Source of the DNA: Lates calcarifer | Taxonomy: Eukaryota > Chordata > Actinopteri > Centropomidae | Direction: 5' to 3' | Length of the DNA stretch: 64,000 bases | Assembly: GCF_001640805.2 (NCBI RefSeq) | Contig: NC_066848.1 | Coordinates: 7,951,526-8,015,525, forward strand | Shown: piece after piece, positions 14,501 to 29,800 of the stretch | Layout: every line of letters begins with the position of its first letter | How positions within the stretch are numbered: position 1 is the first letter of the stretch | The notes under the pieces: model-generated | What the model saw: the letters and a program-made list of their open reading frames with translations, nothing else | Databases searched by the model: none | What the model was told of the DNA's origin: nothing | Position numbers and translations under genes: made by a program

Positions 14501-17500
14501 GTCTATTTACCCAGTGCACTGGCCCTCCTGAGCTCAGGGGACTCAATGTAGCAGAGGTACAGAAGCACGAATTCAGCTGCTCAGGTAAGAATTGTGGAGT
14601 TACTTACATAAAACTTAACATAAGACTGATACACCATAACTTTGCTTTTCATATTGTGTATTGCATTTACATGTTCAGTTGATAGGGAAAGATCATTTTA
14701 CAGCATCTCAAAAAAGGGATGAAATGGCAAACTTTTTGTTGCACATGGGTACTTTGATCAGATCATTTGTGCCAAAAACTTCTTGTCCTTGCCAGTAGAT
14801 ACTTGGCTCCCTATTCTCCAGCCGTGTTTTTGTGTCAGTGTATTCACCTGACAGCTCCTCTGCCCCCGGGCAACCTCCTGGCTCTCCTCTGGCCCTTTCA
14901 TGTGTCTCCAGCTCTTAGGAGCTGGCAACGGTGCCAGGAAAATTCCTGACATACATATGGAAAATACACCACTGGTCCACTGACGCTGCCCCCACTGACA
15001 GTAGTAACCCTCTCCTCAGTTGTCATTATTCATGACCTCTCACCTCCTCATACATAGATTATTGTGGCTTTGAACTTGCTGTTTTTCTCTTTTCTTTGTG
15101 TGTGCATGTTCATGTGGGTGTGACAAGCTGTGCACTGGGGTTATCATATCAGGACAATGGAGAAACAGTATGAAAACTTCCACTCCTCACAAGGCCGTCT
15201 CACTCTCAACGGCAGCTGCAAGGGGTGTTTGCATCTATGTGTGTGTGTGTGTGTGTTTGTGGGTGTGAGTCCCTCTCTCTCTCTCTCCATGGGTTGTGAT
15301 TTTTACGCAGCCATACGGCGTGACAGCACAGATCATTAACTATTCATCGCCCAGGGAGAGAGGCTCAAAGCGTGGGAGTGCAACGGTACAGAAGGGGAGC
15401 AGGGGGTGTCAGGGAAACTTTTTGGGTCTGGTAGGATACAGATACAGAAAGTTTGGGGTTTGCACGATGTGGAGTTGCAGATTATGTGGCATGTTGATAT
15501 TAGCTACTGTGATGTAAGAATTAATAGGCAGTTGTAAACCAACACTTAATGGTTTTCTGTGAGCCTCAGTAGCAAATGGTCATTCACAGTTTTGGGCAAG
15601 ATAAACAACAGGATGAACCCAAAATGTATCACTATATAATTCTGCCTCTCTGTGTATAAATACACAATCATACTTACTCCCGGTTCTTCTTGAGTGGATG
15701 AGTGACCAGAAGTTGAACTCCCAGAGAAGGACTCATTAGGGACTGGCTCACTGGCACACACATACACACATATACTTTTTTTTTTTTTTTTTTTGTATTT
15801 TCTATGTTCAGTGCTGTGTGTTTGCGTGTGGACGTAGTTTGTGCTGTGACCAGGCCAGGCCACCTGCGGGGGATTTGGGGCAGGGTGGCGCTGTGTTGGA
15901 AGAAAGGAGGAGGGAAAAGAGAGTCATGTTGTTGTTGTGAGATCCAGGAGAAGGGAAGTGGGGTACAGTACGTTATTAGTTGTTGCAAAATATGATGAAA
16001 TTCTGCAGAGCTCTCTGCATCGTGACTCACCAACTGTCACTCCCTCTAAACAGCCTCTATTCAACTGGAAAGTGTTGGAATATTGAAAATTTTTGTCAGT
16101 AATGAGCAGAGTAACACATTTACTGTTCCGCTTTGAGGAATAATATCATATTTTTCCAGCCATTCATTTGTCATCAATCAACTCTAAAAATCACATTAAA
16201 GTTTAACAATCTAAAACCTGAATCAAGAGCTCATTATTTTCAGTTTTAAAAAAGATGTGAAGTTTTACTTAATGTTTTTTTTAAATCATGGGAAAGCAGA
16301 TTACCAAAACTAAATCATCAAAACATCAAAACATTTTTTTTCTTAAGTAGTTAGAGAAACTGGCGCATGACCAGCAGCTCATTTGTGTTTTACTTCCATT
16401 TTTATTTTCACTTTCTATGACTGGAAGCAGTTTCTGAACTTCTCTCATCACAAACTGATCTTGTTTATTTTAAAAATGGAGAACAGCAGGAAACACTAGT
16501 TCTTATTGCGAAAAGAATTAAAATCTTGGTGAAAATCTGTATTTATTAGCTCCGCTTGAGAAAATCTGTACTGGAAAAAAATGATGGGCCTACCATTTTC
16601 ATCCTAATTACTCATAATCCTCTGAGTCTAGTTTAGATTGGAGTGCTTTTATTTTGTCTGAAATGGCCTCTGCTGTGATTTTATCAAGCAAATAATTTAC
16701 ACATAGACCCTGTTTGCTCTCCATGATCATTTAAGGTAACTTAAAGTTAGAAGCTGCTTGTGCCAATTTAGGGTTACATGACAAAAAATTAATGACTGTT
16801 GTACTGAATTACTGCTCCAGGGGAATAATAAATGAAGTAAAAATATTATGTTTGAAATGAGTAGTGAGTAATAAAGTAATAAATTGCCTGAGGGGTGGAA
16901 TAAAATACAACTCATGTCGAGGGAAACCGGGACGAAATGACTGTATAAAGAGGGAAAAGCGGGAGAGAAGACAGTGAACCCAACTGTTGTGCGAAAAGGG
17001 AATTTGAGGAAAGAGACAAATGGGAGGAAGCCAGTGATAACATTTTGAAATGATGAGAGAAATGAGGTGGAGTGAGGTTAAATGTAAAGACGTGTGAGCA
17101 AATGGACAGGAGGTAATGGGTTGAGGGTGGGAGTCATTGGCAGAGATATGGACTCGGAGAGGCTGAAAATGAGGGTGCTAAGAGTAGTGAGAAAGAGCAG
17201 AAAGCACAGCTGTAGGAGGGGAGGGCAGTGATAGAAAAGTGAAAGCAAATAAAACAAGGGAAATGGGATGGGAATAGAGTGGTAGAAACGGCGGACGGGG
17301 GAAGAGATAATGGGGAAAACGGGGGACGAGCGTACATCAAACAACTTCACCTCAAGTATACCTGTCAGAGAGCTGTCATTGTTAAGGCCACTCCAGCTGT
17401 GCTCTGCACTCTCCCTGATCCCAGACCTGTCAAATATGCCATGTTAGATCAGAGAGGACTTCTTCTCTGCCCTACACCTGATCCCAGATCTGTCAAACCC

Positions 17501-17836
17501 TCTGCCATCCTAGATCACAGGGCCTCAAATCATGTGGGTTTAGAGACTGTGTGCTCTTGAAGCTATTTGTTGTGTTTACCTGATTCCCTGATCCTTCAAA
17601 GCATCTCTTCCCTTCAGATAATTGATTGTGTTAGGCCCCATACGTGAAATCTGACCTTTAACATTGTTTGGTACCTAAATGTTCAGCTAAAGCCAGTAAT
17701 TTCATGGTGAAGCACAATATTTGGCATTGATCCTTCTTTCTGCTTTAAGGCGTGGAGTGTGAGCACTGTGCTTTCCCTGTCACTGACTTTCACCATCACT
17801 CACTCTGTCTTCCTCTCCATGAATCTCTACCCCCTC

Positions 17837-17875
<39 letters not shown>

Positions 17876-20800
17876 TCCCTCTCTCCCTCCCCAACATTTT
17901 CCACACAAGCTGAGTGATAGATAGAAAAGTAATCAAATATTCATGGTTTGAAACTTGGATTAGTAATGCTGTGTAAATGAGGCCATTTAAAAGTCTGTTT
18001 TATTCATTCTATCTGGGTTAGGCTTGCATACACACATCTTGAACACACACACACACACACACACACACACCAAACAAGCTGTACTGGCAGTGTAAGCACC
18101 CCACTCTTCACCACATCGTTGACAGTGCCGCAGCTATTTGAACAGGTATCTAGAGACAGTGTGATGGGTTTTGTGCTCTGTATGCAAATTGAAAAGTTGA
18201 AGTGTTTTAGAACAAATGGAAGTGAAGAGGTGGGGGTTGTAAAGCTGAATGTGCAGAATGGCATCAGTTCCACCCAGAGAACGCAGACTCAGGGGGAAAA
18301 TTTGCAGAGAGATCAATGGATGTTATTGGGAGGCCTTCAATCGCAGCCCCATCTCTATTATTCATGTCTTTCTTCTCTCAATATACCGTAGTGCTCCTTT
18401 AATAGATAACCTAGTTTTTTGGCCATTGATTCTCAACTATGTACGGCTTTACAATAAAGTCAAGAGTACAATGCTTCATTTCTTTCTCTCAATGTCAAAA
18501 TATCTCAGTCAGTGTGTGTGTTCATTTGCAATTCGCTTCAGAAAGCACAAAGGGTTGATGACATGACAGCGGAAGAGTTTGAGCTCCACTTGAGCGCAAG
18601 AGTTGCTCCATGTCACCACACAAATCCTCTGGCAAACAATCTCCCCCCTGTAATCCTGCTTAGAGTCAGGCTGCTTTCATTAAAACCAGCCAAATCCACC
18701 CGCGCTCACCCACACACACACACCTGTAGGAGCTGCATATCCCTTTCTTCCCATCATATTTTCCTCCTGTTTTGCCTCTCATGCAGTTTTTCTCCTTTCT
18801 TCCACTCCTTTCTCTTCAGGTCATCAGGAGTCTTCCAGCCTGCAGCCGTGCAGCACAGGAGGAGGCTCTTGCCCTGCCATGTGCACCTGCAGTAACAACA
18901 TTGTGGACTGCAGAGGGAAAGGTCTCACCGCCATCCCAGCCAACCTGCCCGACAGCATGGCCGAGATGTAAGCACAATACCTGCCTCAAGATGTTTTCAG
19001 TTTAACCCTGTATGTCCCAATGACATACAGACTAAATTAATTCTTGATATAACTAAATCAAATGTTAGCTCTATGTCTGGACCATTGTGTAATCAGCTTC
19101 CTCTATCTTTTGTATTGTGACATCAGACTACAGAGAACATAGGCAACCTTTGCAACATTTACCATTAGCAAACAAGAAATCATAGCAACTCATGAACTCA
19201 TAAAATCATCAATTTCATTTCATTTCCAAAGAGGATAATGTAAGATTAAATAAGCACAGAAATTTACATGCAAAATTAATATATTTTTTTACCAATAAAC
19301 TCAGACTTAATGACATTATTCATACTCATCTCAGCGTAGATCTGACAATGGACAGATTTGGTGCAGCAGATTACCTCCCAGTCAGACCTAGAGACACTGT
19401 TTGGACCTGTCATATTTAGGATGTTTTGATTCTTCAGAACAGTGCAACCTGAGCAGCAGACCTACAGCAGAGAGGTGGATTTCAGTGAAATGCAGGGACC
19501 TCCACAGCTGCATTGTTCTTTGAAGCATGGCACTGCAGGGCATTTGTTTGAGTATGCGCGTTAAAGATGCATGTGTTTCCATATGAATCTGTCTGTGTTT
19601 CCATATGAATCTGTCTGTGTTTCCATATCAATCTGTCTGTGTATGCTCATGCAGGAGTTTTAACAGGGCTGAGAGGATTTAAGCATGTATGTTTTATGTA
19701 CATATGCTGTACTAGCTTGCTTTTCTCACCATGCATCACCTGGTAGGGAGACATCCATCCATTTGCTGTACACTGACAGAGACACACGCAGACTTAGAGC
19801 AGACTTTAAACTGAGACTGCATGCTCTTATCAGCTCAGATGGCTGTGAACCGAATGCGAGCGCTGCGCTAACATCCCTCCCTCACTTTATCAGTCCTGTA
19901 ACATCTGTCTGGGCATTAACTGTTTACGGCCCACGTGCTATCAGCCTGCTGCAATTCATGGGAATGCACTGCTGGACTTTTCAAGGTAGTGCTTTTACAC
20001 TCTTTATCGGGGATTTAATGCCCCTGGCAGAAGTCTGCATGAAATGGTACAGTAACAGCATGATTTATGCACGGTGAGAAAAAGGGAGGATGAGGGGAAA
20101 AAGCCAGCCGGTTGCATTGCATGTTCTTCCAAGGAGCATGTGTGTAGTTAGGAGGACACAGCAAGTTTCTAGGTCTCCTCCTCCCCATGGGGTCTGTTTA
20201 TAAATACCCAACTAGCATGGAAGTCACAGATCCCATGTTCCCCAACAACCCTGACCCATTTCTAGTGCAGTGGTGTGCTCAATTTCCTAATTTGGACATG
20301 CAGTTCACACTTCTGTGTGTTCTTATCTGATTAAATGACCACCCAGGAAATATTGATATATTTTAAATCATTCAAAAGTTCTCATTCATTGACTTTTAAT
20401 GTGTAAATAATTCAGCCTCACCCTTCCATCTCACTTTTTGCCATGTTTTATGGTTTGTAGACCTCTACAGCATGCCCTCCAGTTGTAATGTTCCACAAGT
20501 AGAGTGTCTTGTAGAGACTGATGTGATCTATGAGCCCAATAACCAGCAGGCAGCAATAATGGGAGAACAGGGAGAGAGCTGAAAGATAGCTCTACCATGC
20601 ACAGGTTTTATAGACAGCAGATTCCCCCTGCACAGCAGATGACTAAAGACATTTTAAAAGTCTCTCTGCCCTTCAGATCTAATTGGTGCTTAACCGTGTC
20701 CTGCTAATAAACTCCACAATGCTCTGATTCATCTTTTACAAGACCAGGGTGAAACACTGGCTTATATCATGCACATTCCTCCTGTCCTGCCCATCAGTGC

Positions 20801-23800
20801 CTTACCTTGCAGGTTATTTTCCCACATTTATCTTTCCTTTACTCTCTTTCCTCCTCTCTTGATTTTTTTTACGCTCATTCGCTTTTCTCTCCGTGTTCTT
20901 TCCCTCCTTCTCAGCTTGCCAAATCACCACAGGCAGGTCGAGGAGGCAGATCAACGGTGAAGGAATAAATAGGGAAGGGGGGGAATTCGCTCAGTAATTT
21001 GGTGCAGCAGGTTTGATCTGTGCTTGAAGTTCATTATAAAATCAGTTTCAATTACAGCAAGGCGGGCTGCTGGGTATCAAGGCCAGCCTAATTCCTTGTT
21101 AATGAGGCACTCGGAAACTCACATACACACACAAACACACACATGCTGCTCTCATTATGTACAAATCGGAGAATTGCAACCTCCCTGCCCTGCTCTCCCC
21201 TAATGAATGCCAGTGTTGTGTTTATGGCTGTGGGGATGTGAGCTGGTTTCTCGGCTCCTCTCTTGTGAGACCAGGCCCAGTTAGCCTAAACACTACCACA
21301 ACAGATTATTATGCACCATAGTCTCTGTCTGCAATGACTGAACTCTGCCATAAAAATCTCCCCTGCCTTTCATCTGCCGCTGCAGTCCTGCCATCCATTT
21401 CTGACACACGCATGCACTGGGTGAATACCCAAAGGCATAATGTGTTTCCCCTTAATGAAAACCATGCATAGGCCCTAATGAAAAGGATGAAGACCATTGA
21501 TTGGGCTGATACAAACACCAGCTCACCAACACACACAGATGGACACACAGAAATGTTCAGTCTGACAAATTGGATGGTAACCATTGATTGTGCGTCTGAA
21601 GGCGACTCTTGCAGATTGTTTCTTTTTCCTCTGCCAGTCAGACAGAGCAGCTCTCCTGTTGATTGCAGGGATTAAGTCGCTCACACATATCGATCTGTGA
21701 GGAGTGACAATGTGAAGGCTAAAAAGTTGTCAGACAGCATTGTGTGTGTGTGCCCTCGTCTGGCTCAGAGGGTTTTGTTTTTATGCTGACACACACCGGA
21801 GTACCACAGCACGTACACGACCGACACTGACACTGAAACACATGCAAACAGCGTGTAGAGTGCCAGACTGGTTTGGACCAGTCAGACAGACTGGCTGATG
21901 AGAGAAGGCGCTAAAGCCACTTGGCCCAACACTCTGCCGCATGGTGAGGGCAGAGGAACCACAGCGCTGTCACTCTGCTGTAAATCCACGGACACATTGG
22001 GACAGGCAGACAAAAACAGACAGAGAGAGCATGTCCACCACAGGAATCTGTGGTCTGGAATCACTGCTATCTGAAGAATGTCAATTGCGCTCCTATATCG
22101 CACCATAAATGTAGGCCACTCCTTTGAAGGGGAAAGATTCTTGATTGAAAAATTTGGAAACTCAGAACTGTTAAGTGACTGTGGCTAATGTCTAACAAAA
22201 CATTTACCCCCCATGAATAGACATAAACATAGCAATGGTCTAATGGCTAAGAGGCATGTAATAAATCTGAAATGTCTCTAATAGAATAATGAAATCATGT
22301 GGATATAGTCCCGTGCCAAGAAATCACACACTTAAGAGGGTGAAGTTTAAATCTATCAACAGCATTCTGATTGCTAAGGAGTTTTGCAGATTTTTAAATA
22401 GTTCACATTTTCCTGTGGTAACGAATAACATTTTAATGATCTTTAGATTCCATCATAGCCACTGGACTACCACACCTCGCACAGGACCATGCCTCCTGTT
22501 CTGCAGCCTGTTCCTCTGCTGGGAGGCAGCATGGTAGGACAACCAGACAGGCCCACAGCTGGCTCCTGCCGGGCCCTGCTAAGCCTTGTTAAGGACAGTT
22601 TTAAAAGCTGTGAACTGACCTGCAGATAAACAGCCCTCTGTCAGCTACACCAGGGAATAGTTCTGGGACTGAGCTGGGTCCTAAGTAGCAGCCGGCCTGA
22701 AACACACAGACATGCATGCCCACACTAATGGGGTTTAGCGATGTCTGTTTCCCTGGGACCATCTGAGACTGATTAGAGTCTATGACTGTTCTGCACTAAA
22801 TGACCAAAAGTATGTTTGTCTGTGTATTCGTTTCGTTCTTTGACAGCTTTTTTATGGCGAGATTTTGTCAGACCTTTTTCTTGTCAACTTTGCGTCAGCA
22901 GCTCTTAGGTGCACAGGAAAAAGTAAACTAAAAGAAGTAATATTTCACCACGCCGCAAAGGTTTCAGTGGACACTTTGCAGACACCCAGAGGATAAAGAC
23001 AAATTTCACAAGAGCAAGTGAGATCATTATTGATTTCAGGATCTCATCTGAGAACATAAGTGCTGGAAACTGTAAATGTTATACCAAGAAGAAATATGAC
23101 TTTTAGTTGAAGGCCTTAACACCATCCTGCAAACCGAGACAGAGCCTTTTCCCCTCCAGTCTTTTTCCACAGCACTTTAGTATTCAGATTGTTTATTGGT
23201 TCTGAGGATGTTATGACTCCGACATGCCTGGACCTATTACAGCTGGGGAATAGATCTCCGCTAATATAATCAGGCCAATCACCAAGGGTCAGAGGTGATG
23301 GGGGGGATTACTCAGCTCTGTTGCCATGGAGAAGTCTATTGTTTGGTTAACTGATGGTATCTCCTCTCCACTCCTCTTCTCTCCTCTCCTCTCTTGTCTT
23401 TTCTCCAGACGTCTGGAACAGAATGGGATTAAGTCTGTTCCTCCCGGAGCCTTCTCTCCCTACAAGAAACTGCGTAGGATGTAAGTACAGCAGTACACTC
23501 ACCTCAGGGCTAAATAATACAGATGAGAACAAGAAGTTGAGGGCTGGAAAAAGAAGCGACAATTGGCAGACTTCTCATTCCACTCCTGAGGAGCATGAAG
23601 TATTTATTTTGTCTGTGCCTAAAGAACATATTCTTGTTCTCAGACTTGGGGTGGCATGGAAAGCAAGCACTCAGATGCTACATGAGCATAATAACAGCTC
23701 TCAGTTTTCATTGCTGTGGCACTGGTATTCCCCTGGCTAGTGCTGTGTCCAGTTTGTGTGTATGTTGTGCCTGCATGGGCAAATTGTAAACTGCGGCTGG

Positions 23801-26800
23801 GATGATAATGAGGGGACGGAGAGTGTGCTGGAATGAGGGCTGAGGCTTCGCTCTGTCTTTCTGGGAGCGAACAGTGGCGGGCTGGTAGTTGAGACTGAGT
23901 GGTTTTTTCACCCATTCAGCCAGCTGTCTGGTCACCCGCCCAGCGCACACCATTCGGCCAAACCCATAACTCCAACACCACCAGGCCTGACCGACATAGC
24001 GGCAGGGAGACAGAGGAAACGGAAGGTCAGGGAGTTTTTCTGCCCTTCCTAAAGGATTCCTCTCTGTTTTATCATCCAACTCCAGGGACAGTTTGAGGTT
24101 CAAATGAGGTGAATACAGAAAAGTCGACATGCCGAAGCAGCTGCTATCTTGTTGTAGCTCCAGTGAAATCTAAAGGGAAATTAATATTTATCCTTACAAA
24201 AATACTTTTTATGTTGAAAAACTTGCCAACTATGTGAACTAAACTAAGTCAGATTTCTATATTAGAGAAAAGGAAAGCCTTAAACTAAACAAGAGTTATA
24301 TATAAAGTCACTAGTTAAAAGATAAGGAACTTATTATTTGTTTATGCAAAAGTATTTTTTCTCTCACTGTATATGAAAATGATCAAGTAAATGAAGCTCT
24401 CATCAAAATGTTAATCTAATCCAACAAGTCCAAATTTAACAAAATAAGTGGGGTTGGGTTTTTTTTCCTTTTTTTTTGTTGTTCTTCAGTAAAAGCAGAG
24501 ACAAAAACTTTTTTTCACTTATTATTGAGTATGAACCAATAAATTGTGGTTTTCATATGTAATAGTTACAAACAAAATGTAATAACAGTTTCACAAATTT
24601 AACAAATAAAAACATGAATAAATGGTTCTCTCTTTTTAACCAAAACTACACTGGCAAACTGCTGTTATTGTAGTGCTCCTAACTCTCATCTCCTGGGAGA
24701 TTTCTAACAATGTCTTACAGTACAAAACGAAAATAAATGCCTTTTTTTGGATCTATATGTACAAAAACAGTGAACCTTGTGGATTCAGTCAAGCACATCT
24801 AGCACATTTAGTTCAGTAATAAAAATGTCTAAGCTTAACCTCCAAAACTGAGCCAGAGACTGTTGTTTTCTAAAGAAACAACATTACTACAACAACATTT
24901 TTATTAAATTTGATACAGAAGTTTGTGGTTTTTATAAAACATACACAAACCAGATTTAATGGCAGTGAAAATGTGTCACTCTCTTCCATCTGGTCTTCCA
25001 GACAGACATGACCTGCTACTGTTGCTGCTGCTGATTCTGCATTTAGTAACAACAATGCGTGGCTGCATGTCTGTGTTGACCCACAGGTGCCTCTGTTGAT
25101 TCAGCTGGCTATTTGCCCCTGCTGGCCTAAACGGTCCTATGTCCAACACCCTCAGTACAGAGTGTGTGTAGACAGCACTGATGCATCATGATGAATATGC
25201 TGACTCCTCTGGATCAGACTCTTCAGATGCTGATACATACCTTTATATTTAGTGGTAGGTTTCTGGCATATTGTGCATGGAAAATAGTTATATTTGATAA
25301 TATGGCAGCATTACATAAGTAAAGGTTATGTAAAGGCCTTTGTGTGTGTGTTTACCTATTTGTGTTTTTGTGGTGCGTGCAGATATGTGTGCAATTCCTT
25401 TCCTGACCCCGCTTGTCCTCTTCTCCCAGTAAATTCCAACCACACACATTCTCTTTCACCTTGTCCTGGTTTGAATGACCTACAAGTGAACCGCTCCTTA
25501 AGACAGCGATGCAGTAACAGCCCTCACACACCGGCGCATACACAAACACACCAGTGTCTGAGTTTACAGACACACACCAGTGCAGATGTTGGCTCCTTCG
25601 CCACGTTTTTGTTTCCAGGAAACCTCAGTCCTCTGCAAGAAGACAAATGGGTACTTATTTAACGGTTACCCCCAAATGAGAAAATATCCCTCCTCTTCAC
25701 CACATGATGATTTTCCTTCAAAGGTATCCAGTCGACTGGAGTTCAGTCCACATACTCCATTAAGTCTCTCTCTCCATTCGTCTTTCTCTCTTTCTGTCCC
25801 ACTGTTCCTCATTTACTGTTGCATTTACTCACACAGACACACACACACACACACATAAACACATAGATGCATAGGCTTAGTGGTTATCCTGTGGGGAGAG
25901 GCCTGTGGATCCTATTAACAACAGCTATGTTCAGAGGCAGTCTACTGTATTTCACTTTGGATTTCGGCCCTGCACCCCATTTTTACTCATACACACACAC
26001 ACCATGATACAACACAGGGCCAGTTAATTGGCCACAAATAACACAAGTAAATGTTTTGATTGGCTATGAGACTCAAGCCCGCTCCATTTCATCAAATCCC
26101 TTGAAGGGACACACCATCAGTTACAGGAGAGAGCTGGAACTCATCTTCATCCAGAACACTACATTTGCTTCCTCCTCACTTCACCGATGACAAGCAGGGG
26201 CCTTACATTCACCCCACCTCCCTATGAAGGTGACACCCCAGGTGACAGTGGGGTCAAACCTCCCACAGGAAAAGGATTTTGACTTTTTCCCAAAATCTCC
26301 CATAACAAATTCTCTGGCCTTCCTCTTCAACACAGAGACCTGAGCAACAACCAGATCTCAGAGATAGCTCCTGATGCCTTCCAGGGCCTGCGTTCCCTCA
26401 ACTCCCTGTAAGTGGCCCCAGGCTAAGTTTGTGCATGTGTCTGTGCATAAATATCTACTCGGTTGTCGTTTCCCATGTCTAAAGTAAGTCTGTGTTGTGA
26501 TATCCCAGCGTGCTGTATGGAAATAAGATCACCGACCTGCCCAAGGGAGTGTTTGACGGCCTCTATGCCCTGCAACTACTGTAAGTGGAACACACACACG
26601 CACACATACACATACATACATACACACTCTGCTGATACACTGCAAACATATACTGAATACCAGGCACCCTTTACTCCCACTCAGTAAAGGAGTCGTAACC
26701 TTCAAATAAACTTTGTACCTGCGCATAGTTTTCTAGATGGAATGCATAATGAATGAATGCATAAAGAAACTCTGACAAGCTGCCTCCTTCTTTATCCTTA

Positions 26801-29800
26801 CTCCCTCCTACATCCACCAATCACCCCCCCCCCAGGTTGCTGAATGCCAATAAGATTCACTGCGTTCGTGCCAATGCCTTCCAGGACCTGCAGAATCTCT
26901 CGCTGCTATCGCTCTATGATAACAAGATCCAAACCCTCGCCAAGGGCACCTTCACTTCACTACGAGCAATACAGACCCTGTGAGTCAAACACACATATAC
27001 ACACACAAACATGCTGCTGTACACGCTCTGACACATACTGAGCCGTCACCATAAAACATGAGCCAACACAGGAGTTGTTTACTCGCAGGTCTGTGTAATA
27101 ACCCAGGAATGGGAATCATGAGGTAGAGAGGAGAGTAAATCTATCATCTTCACAAACACACGGACACACACAGCTTCTGCGGCCAGATCGAGATCAAAAA
27201 CAGCACGGCAACCACACCCACTCTTTCCACCACTGTTACTCAGACAGAACCAATTCTGTCTAAATGAATGCCTTCTTTTTTCCCTTCCAATAAACAAGTC
27301 AAACCACATGCTGTTATCAATACAGACCCCACACTGTGACATCCACCATGTCTGAAACACACTGCATCATGGAAGTTTTCAACATTGTTATCCATATATG
27401 CAAACAGAAGACATACAAGACACCTGTTGAAAATGATGGATAGTGCTGCCCCTTGGCTCACACCACACATATAGTTCTGTATGGAGGGCACTGGGTTTAA
27501 GGGTCTCAGTCTAAAAGGGGCTTCTTGTTTTGCCTGTATTCTGAAGATGGGGTAAAAATACATGTTGAGCCCTCCCCCAGCCTCTGGTCATTTAACTTAA
27601 CTACATAATTTGGATGGCAGCACATGCTCTTTAAACTGAGGTAGGGCTGAAGGATGTGGTTAATTGAAAATGCAACAGCAATTTAAAAAGCTATTTTGCA
27701 GTGTTTTCATCCATTCAGTTGAAGTTATAATGTTTTAGAGAAGTTTATTACATTTTTTGGTCATTCAGGATTCTGGATTGTAAAATTTAACAAACCCAAT
27801 TTATGGGCCAAATATTACACATCTCATCTCTATATATAACACAATATAACTCATCAGCAGCACAACTACAGCCTCTGAAATAACCATCACTTACATCTGT
27901 ATAGTAAATACTTTAGCTTAGCTTAGCTTAGTACAGACAGAAATGGGGAAACTGCTAGCCTGGCTCTGACAGAAAGAGTCGAATTAGCTGTTTTTCCCTG
28001 TTTCCAGTCTTAATGCTAGGCTGAGCAGCTGCTGTTAGCTTCATATTTACCACACAGACATAATAGTGTTATGGAGTTGTTCACCTAACAACCACTAACA
28101 TTTAACATAATAAACTCATATCATTATGATATGATTGAACTTTAAGTCAGTAGCTAATTATATTAAATTATCGCCCAGACCTACACAGAATCACGTTTCC
28201 ATGGTTTCAAGTGAGTTTGTAGTGAGTGTGTGGTGCTGATGTCAAATATAAACATACGACTTGTAACTTTTCATCTTGACTCTTATCCCATCAGTGTTCA
28301 TGTGTGCTCTTTTCCCCCCTCTTATTCTTTTATCCGTTTCTTCTTCTGTCCACCTCTCTTATCTTTTCCCCTTTTTTACAATGCACCTCTCCCCCTCCCT
28401 CTCTCTTCTCCAGACACCTGGCCCAGAACCCATTTATTTGTGACTGTAATCTGAAGTGGCTGGCAGACTACCTGCGCTCCAACCCCATCGAGACCAGCGG
28501 CGCCCGCTGTGCCAGCCCTCGCAGGCTTGCAAACAAACGTATTGGACAGATCAAGAGCAAGAAATTCCGCTGCTCCGGTAGGCCGGTGGCTCAGTGTCAC
28601 TGTCTCCATATATCTCCCTCTTATTTCTCTCTTGGGTCCTCTATCTCTCAGACAGGCTTTGTTGTTTTTATTCCACTTGTCTCTCACTGCTCTACTCTTA
28701 CCTTCTCTCTTTCTCTCCGCTGGGAGCGGCTTTTATCTCTGCATTATTCTCTCTACCTCATACCACATTTAAAGAGTGATCATTCCTGGCAAAAGGCTAT
28801 ATTCGGTCTATCATTTGCTGTGTCGGCGCTCCTCAATCAATACCTCCCCAGACAAACTTGGGGCCAAGGAGAGAGGGATCGTTCGCTGTTTCTCCATTTC
28901 CCTTCCATATTACCACACTGTGAGTCTGGTTTCACATTCAAACCGCAGTGAGCTGAGATCACCAGCTGAGGCTGGTATAAGGGTTAGAGTTTCTGTACGT
29001 GCCCACCATTCCTGTGCCCTCTGCCAATCTCAGGCTCCCTTCCCTCACAGCATCCATCTCCCCTCGCCCGCTCATCACTCTCTGCCTGCCAGGCTCAGGT
29101 TTCCCTCACACCCCCTCATCTCCACAGTCCTCTGCACTGCCTGGCCAGGCCCCCACCATCCCCACTCCTCTCCACCCTGTGCCCACTATTGTGTTTATGC
29201 ACTCTGCTACACTGTCTGGCACTCTGCACTGCTGAGGTTTCACACTTCTTTATAGCCTCATTTGTTTGGCTAGACCTGGTGAAGAAGGGAGTCCATGTGT
29301 TTTTCTCTTTCTTTTTTCCCCCTTTTTTTTGTTTTTTTCCCTCTTTCTTTTTTCTTCCTGTCTTACTGTCTCCCTCTTTTCGCTCATGTCACTCTTCCTT
29401 AGCAACAGCCAAATATTTACCATGTTTTAACATCGTTACTAGTTTCTCTACATTGCCATATATGCAGAGATAGTCCTATGCTTCTCTGTTTAACTGTCAT
29501 TTACGTTAAGTCATGTGTTGTCATATATAAGTTCTATATATGACTGTTCTGAAGCATAGCAACACCACAGCTATGCAGACCAGACTAGTCTCACTGACAT
29601 CCGTCCCTCTTTTTTTCTCCATCACAGCCAAAGAGCAGTACTTCATCCCAGGTGAGTGGCTTGTAAATGTTCACACCTATCATTGCCTACCTCTTTTCTT
29701 TAATTATCCACCCACATCCATGTAGCGGCATCATTTTTATGCCTGTGCGCTGACGACAGCTGCAGCCAGAGGCATTATTTTTTGGATTGTCCATCCATGC

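Noticed and set aside
18512..18895. 127-codon frame overlapping window exon 5
   Set aside because: It is in the wrong frame relative to slit1. The true exon starts at 18820 and continues the phase of exon 4.
28304..28951. 215-codon frame
   Set aside because: Only 28414-28577 is slit1 exon; the rest is pyrimidine-rich intron.
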